64,000 nt of DNA, from NCBI RefSeq assembly GCF_000829375.1, contig NZ_AP014624.1, positions 4,588,001 through 4,652,000 of the forward strand. The letters are read 5' to 3'. Numbering within the stretch: the stretch's first letter is position 1; every line of letters starts with the position of its first letter. Under the pieces are notes generated by a model. The model was not told where the DNA came from. It made no database searches and worked only from the letters and a program-made list of their open reading frames with translations. A program made the position numbers and the translations under genes. Below are positions 60,517-64,000 of the stretch, in pieces. This stretch comes from Chryseobacterium sp. StRB126 (GTDB taxonomy: Bacteria; Bacteroidota; Bacteroidia; Flavobacteriales; Weeksellaceae).

Positions 60517-62259
60517 TTATTTTCTTACTCTTTTCGGTTTTTTAGCCTCTTCTTTGGCCCGTTCTTTCTCTATAGCATCTTGAGCCTGATCATAGAGTTC
60601 ATTATCTGAAGAGTATTTAATTTCTTCATAATTCGGACTGTCAACTAATACATCCTGCCATTTCCTGATCCTGTCTTTGGTATTCCAGTTGAAATCAGGA
60701 AATTTTCTTTTCGAAGGCTCTATTTTACTCATTGGATAGGTATCCGCGGTTGCTCCAATACTACAGGAAATAATCTGCAAAGTTCTTTCCTCAAACAAAG
60801 CACCAATAATACCACAAGCAGAGAGTGTGATTCCAATTCTTTCCGGTTTTTGAGTTTCTTTGTTTACATCATCTACATACGCAATAGACTGTGCATTTCC
60901 AACTACTCTAGCCTCTTTAATATCATTACCTTGATAGTAAACTGTCATATACTTACCTTTTACCTGATTGAATTCATCTTTCAGGGTTAAGGAGTCAACT
61001 TTACTAATGGCAAGGGCATTTCCAATTACTTTCAATGAGTCTATATTTTCATTCTCGGTATTAAAATAAGCTTCAACTTTATCACCCGTTACCTGTTTTT
61101 CACCACTCCATAAAATAGGCTTTGTATACATATGCATCACACCATCCGTTTCATTAAAAGCGATAGAGTCTGCTCTACCTTGTGCGTTGGATTTGTATAT
61201 TCTTGCCTTTTTATAAGCTCTTAAAAAGCTTTTTTTAATTCTGATGTCCAGAGAATCCGGTCTTTGATAAGTTATGATCGTTTCTGCTGCAAAATATGCA
61301 GTGTCTTTTTCCATGATTTTAACCGCATAAGGATTTTTGGTTATCATCGAAGAATCTTTTTTCTCAAAGATTTCACCATATCCTCCTTTCACATATCTTC
61401 TTTCCTTCGGATCATCAAGCTTTACATTACCTATTGCTTTTCCAAAACCTGTGATCTGATTAAAATACATATCGTCGCCGGTAAGAATTTTATCATTATA
61501 AAAGATCTTGGAATTTTTGTTCAGGAAAGCTTCTTTGGTTTCCATCCTATAGGTTCCTCTTTCTGTGTAAACCCTGTTTTTAGGATTGGCTCTATTGGTA
61601 ATGGTAGTAGGCCCGAAAAATTCTGCTACTTTGGTATTCTGATTCTGCTTGATATTAACTCCTTCAATAATGTATTGAGCGTTGTCTATTTTAACATTTC
61701 CAACAAAATCAATCATTTTCGTATCGAGAAAATAGGTTGCAGATTTGGTATACATTACATTTCCCTGGCTGTCGGAAATAGTACCTCCTGTATTAAAATA
61801 AGCCTGGCTCGACAGTTTATCATAATACAGAACTTCTGTTTTAATGGTTTGCTTTGGATCCGTAAGGACAACATTTTTCCGGGCAACCCCTTTTTGGGTA
61901 TTTCCATCGTATTCCATTTCGCCTGCTGTAATAACAGAGCCATCAGCATTCTGAAGCTTTGTATTTCCAATGGCTTTGGCAAAGTTCTCTTCACTATAAA
62001 GAACAACTTCATCTGCGGTAAGTATGGATCCCTTTTGCTCTATCTGAACATTTCCTACAAAATATTGGTTACCATCATATTTTGCGGGATCTTTAATAAT
62101 TTTATCTGCGTTGATAAGTTTTATTTTATCTTCGGGTTTCAGGGGCTGTGGTTTTGCAGGTGAAGAAGTCTGTAAATAAGGATCTCTCTTCACAGGAGTT
62201 TTATCCTGCGCAAAACTAAGCGTAGAAATAAAGATAAACAGAAAAAGGATTATTCTCAT
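60517..62259 (-). CDS. LptA/OstA-domain protein
   Basis: 580 residues with a signal peptide (MRIILFLFIFISTLSFAQ). Repeated OstA-type beta-jellyroll sequence (DGNQYFVGNVQIEQKGSILTADEVVLYSEENFAKAIGNTKLQNADGSVITAGEMEYDGNT...; FVGNVKIDNAQYIIEGVN) fits a periplasmic LPS-bridge protein. Longer than E. coli LptA (185), as usual for Bacteroidota, with a charged coiled tail (DQAQDAIEKERAKEEAKKPKRVRK). Three bp after the Fur-type gene, same strand. Confidence 0.85.
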   Translation of the reverse strand: MRIILFLFIFISTLSFAQDKTPVKRDPYLQTSSPAKPQPLKPEDKIKLINADKIIKDPAKYDGNQYFVGNVQIEQKGSILTADEVVLYSEENFAKAIGNTKLQNADGSVITAGEMEYDGNTQKGVARKNVVLTDPKQTIKTEVLYYDKLSSQAYFNTGGTISDSQGNVMYTKSATYFLDTKMIDFVGNVKIDNAQYIIEGVNIKQNQNTKVAEFFGPTTITNRANPKNRVYTERGTYRMETKEAFLNKNSKIFYNDKILTGDDMYFNQITGFGKAIGNVKLDDPKERRYVKGGYGEIFEKKDSSMITKNPYAVKIMEKDTAYFAAETIITYQRPDSLDIRIKKSFLRAYKKARIYKSNAQGRADSIAFNETDGVMHMYTKPILWSGEKQVTGDKVEAYFNTENENIDSLKVIGNALAISKVDSLTLKDEFNQVKGKYMTVYYQGNDIKEARVVGNAQSIAYVDDVNKETQKPERIGITLSACGIIGALFEERTLQIISCSIGATADTYPMSKIEPSKRKFPDFNWNTKDRIRKWQDVLVDSPNYEEIKYSSDNELYDQAQDAIEKERAKEEAKKPKRVRK

Positions 62260-62262
62260 TAA

Positions 62263-62736
62263 TTAGTCATTCTTAGTGCCATAAAAATATAGCGAATGAG
62301 AATCAATTTTTACGCCAAATGCGTCTTCAATGGCTTCTTTGATTCCTTGGATTCTTGGGTCACAGAATTCAATAATTTCTTCAATTTCTTTATCTGAGTC
62401 TTTTTTGTAGATCACCAGGTGGTCGTGCTGCTTGTCAAAATAAGACTTTTCATAAGATGAAGAAGTCAGAGTTTTTTCCCCGAACTGATGCTTACGGATT
62501 AAGCCTGCATCAAGGAAAATTTCAATAGTGTTATAAATAGTTGCTTTAGAAACATGATATTTCTTCTGCATCATCAGAAGATACAGATCATCAACATTAA
62601 AGTGATGATCCATATTATAAATTTCTTCTAATATCGTATATCTTTCAGGAGTGTTTCTAAACCCTTTTTCCAATAAGTAGTTTCTTAAAACATCCTTGAT
62701 TAAAGCTATATTTTTTTCTTTTTGTATTGTATCCAT
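62263..62736 (-). CDS. Fur-family transcriptional regulator
   Basis: 157 residues. HTH: FRNTPERYTILEEIYNMDHHFNVDDLYLLMMQKKYHVSKATIYNTIEIFLDAGLI. Metal-binding region: KQHDHLVIYKKDSDKEIEEIIEFCDPRI. The HxH is present but the usual CxxC structural-zinc pair is replaced by IYKK, so the protein lacks the normal zinc site at that place. Regulates metal or peroxide genes in the family. Its -7 box (TAAATTTG) is at 62752-62759. Confidence 0.88.
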   Translation of the reverse strand: MDTIQKEKNIALIKDVLRNYLLEKGFRNTPERYTILEEIYNMDHHFNVDDLYLLMMQKKYHVSKATIYNTIEIFLDAGLIRKHQFGEKTLTSSSYEKSYFDKQHDHLVIYKKDSDKEIEEIIEFCDPRIQGIKEAIEDAFGVKIDSHSLYFYGTKND

Positions 62737-62751
62737 TAAAAAAATTATCTA

Positions 62752-62759
62752 CAAATTTA
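62752..62759 (-). promoter_or_regulatory. -7 promoter box of the fur/lptA-like operon
   Basis: TAAATTTG on the reverse strand, exact TAnnTTTG match, 15 nt upstream of the start at 62736. Confidence 0.5.
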
Positions 62760-62804
62760 TTGATTTTTATTTAAATAGATATTATGGTTTAAATACTCCA
62801 GGTA

Positions 62805-64000
62805 TTAAGAGTTATGACGGAAGTATCCGGACTGTTCAATTTTATTGTCATAAACAGTGAGCTCTGTAATTGGTGCAGACTCCACTTCCACGTTGTGAGA
62901 AGACACTCCCCATGCCTTAAAGTCATCACTTCCGATATACTTCACAAAGTTGTAAATATTAAGGGTAATCTTCTGTTTAACAGTAAGAAGTATATCGTTG
63001 ATATAGGTGTTATCTATGATCACATACTTCAAATCCGGTGGTATGTTATGAGCTCTTAAAGAAGGATGACTACTTTTTGAAGGAATGGTTTCATCTGCCA
63101 TAAGATCTTTCAGTACCATATTGAAATAATCATTAATTCTCCTGTCAACTTTAAACCCTAAAAGGAAATTGATCTTATAAACGGTTCCAGGCAGAATTTC
63201 ATCTACCGTATATTTGAATGTATACGGATCTTCTTGATTAACAATACTAAGGATAAAGTAATGATCTGCTCTTTTCGGCTGTTTTTTGATGATAGAATAA
63301 ATAATTTTTGATTCCACTTCATCATTTCTTTTGGCTCTACTCAAATAAGCAAGATTGGTAGCATATTTCGGAATCGTTTCATCCAGCTTCATATCTTTAA
63401 GAATAGATACATATTTCTCAATTTTTACAAACTGAATAAATCTTGTTTTAATAAGTCTTCCGTTATACCATGCATACATAGAAATTCCGATAGAACCAGC
63501 TAATACAACTGTAATCCATCCTCCTTCCATGAATTTGATAATATTGGCACTAAAGAAACCTAATTCAATCGCCATATAAACCAATGCAAAAAACAATATA
63601 AGAATTTTGCTTACTCTGTGTTTCAGTAACCAGAATACCAGCAAAACAGTAGTCATCAGCATTGTGACGGTAATAGAAAGTCCATAAGCGGCTTCCATCT
63701 TTCCTGATTCTCTGAAGTGAAGTACAACAATAATACAAAGAATAAGAAGCCCCCAGTTGATTCTTGGGATATACATCTGCCCTTTCACTCCGGAAGGATA
63801 ATCAATTTTTTGATTAGGCCAAAGGTTAAGCGACATTGCTTCTGAGAATATCGTGAAAGACCCTGTAATCAATGCCTGACTGGCAATAATAGCAGCAGCT
63901 GTTGCTAAAATTACTCCCGGGATGATCATCCATTCTTCCATAATTCCAAAGAACGGGTTTACTACGGAAAAACCAGGTTTGTTATAATTGGTCAAAAGCC
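62805..64000 (-). CDS. kup: Kup-family potassium transporter, C-terminal part (5' end outside window)
   Basis: About 398 residues visible; runs off the right edge. Kup/HAK/KT segment: IIASQALITGSFTIFSEAMSLNLWPNQKIDYPSGVKGQMYIPRINWGLLILCI is a diagnostic Kup block, followed by several transmembrane helices (AAYGLSITVTMLMTTVLLVFWLL, ILILFFALVYMAIELGFFSANIIKF) and a long cytoplasmic C-terminal domain. Low-affinity K+ uptake. Because the 5' end is missing, its start is not known. Confidence 0.93.
   Translation of the reverse strand, partial: LLTNYNKPGFSVVNPFFGIMEEWMIIPGVILATAAAIIASQALITGSFTIFSEAMSLNLWPNQKIDYPSGVKGQMYIPRINWGLLILCIIVVLHFRESGKMEAAYGLSITVTMLMTTVLLVFWLLKHRVSKILILFFALVYMAIELGFFSANIIKFMEGGWITVVLAGSIGISMYAWYNGRLIKTRFIQFVKIEKYVSILKDMKLDETIPKYATNLAYLSRAKRNDEVESKIIYSIIKKQPKRADHYFILSIVNQEDPYTFKYTVDEILPGTVYKINFLLGFKVDRRINDYFNMVLKDLMADETIPSKSSHPSLRAHNIPPDLKYVIIDNTYINDILLTVKQKITLNIYNFVKYIGSDDFKAWGVSSHNVEVESAPITELTVYDNKIEQSGYFRHNS

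Noticed and set aside
61264..62163. 299-codon forward frame opposite the LptA/OstA gene
   Set aside because: Antisense shadow of a protein with a clear signal peptide and repeat fold.

Overview
The window is AT-rich chromosomal DNA from a member of the Bacteroidota, most likely Chryseobacterium or a close relative (Weeksellaceae). The evidence is the protein families, the many Bacteroidota-type -7 boxes (TAnnTTTG) upstream of genes, the near absence of Shine-Dalgarno sequences, and short intergenic repeats of a kind common in that genus. Both ends are cut inside genes: valS on the left and a Kup potassium transporter on the right. The species assignment is inference; no database was searched.

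Layout. 1-3.1 kb: valS (partial), a DUF1573 protein and a complete IS3-family insertion sequence with an A_AAA_AAG frameshift site. 3.1-9.6 kb: a heptanucleotide tandem repeat in front of a PPK2 kinase, a three-gene cluster with Cys/Gly-tailed membrane paralogs, RNase P RNA, an ECF sigma pair and an acyl-CoA synthetase. 9.9-14.9 kb: rpoN, asnS, a CDP-alcohol phosphatidyltransferase, a lipoprotein and a frameshifted surface-repeat gene. 15-20.6 kb: several regulators with visible operators, a serine hydrolase and an SDR enzyme. 20.7-24 kb: rimM, rpsP, a nitroreductase, a GreA/B-like protein and an SRPBCC protein. 24-29.2 kb: a tightly packed cluster (M3 peptidase, TPR protein, two unknown proteins, two tRNA-like genes, a lipoprotein). 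29.2-40.6 kb: accessory genes, including a TetR/MFS pair, an oxidoreductase, an Fnr-type regulator, an outer-membrane receptor-like protein and a TetR with its divergent small membrane genes. 40.6-43.4 kb: tyrS behind an attenuator, then small genes. 43.7-49.6 kb: a TerD / TerY / PP2C / kinase stress cluster. 49.7-57 kb: flippase-like protein, panD, HU, pdxH, YqgE, an amidase and aminotransferases. 57-59.6 kb: three secreted proteins in tandem. 60.5-64 kb: an LptA/OstA-like protein, a Fur-type regulator and kup.

Two observations stand out. First, at 28.29-28.44 kb two tRNA-shaped RNAs sit between closely spaced genes. Each keeps good D, anticodon and T stems but has an 8-nt anticodon loop, reading as Lys-like and Glu-like anticodons with one extra base. 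They directly follow an unrecognised 436-residue protein. Second, tyrS at 40.99 kb is preceded by a 31-codon leader peptide with three Tyr codons within six, followed by mutually exclusive hairpins and an intrinsic terminator. This has the complete layout of ribosome-mediated attenuation responding to charged tRNA-Tyr.

Other regulatory structure can be read directly: paired identical operators at a TetR/MFS pair, at a divergent HTH-regulator region and at an SDR/AraC pair, and a 24-bp perfect palindrome beside another TetR gene. Two genes carry apparent one-base frameshifts in T7 tracts; these may be phase variation, decay or sequence error. No CRISPR array or rRNA was seen.
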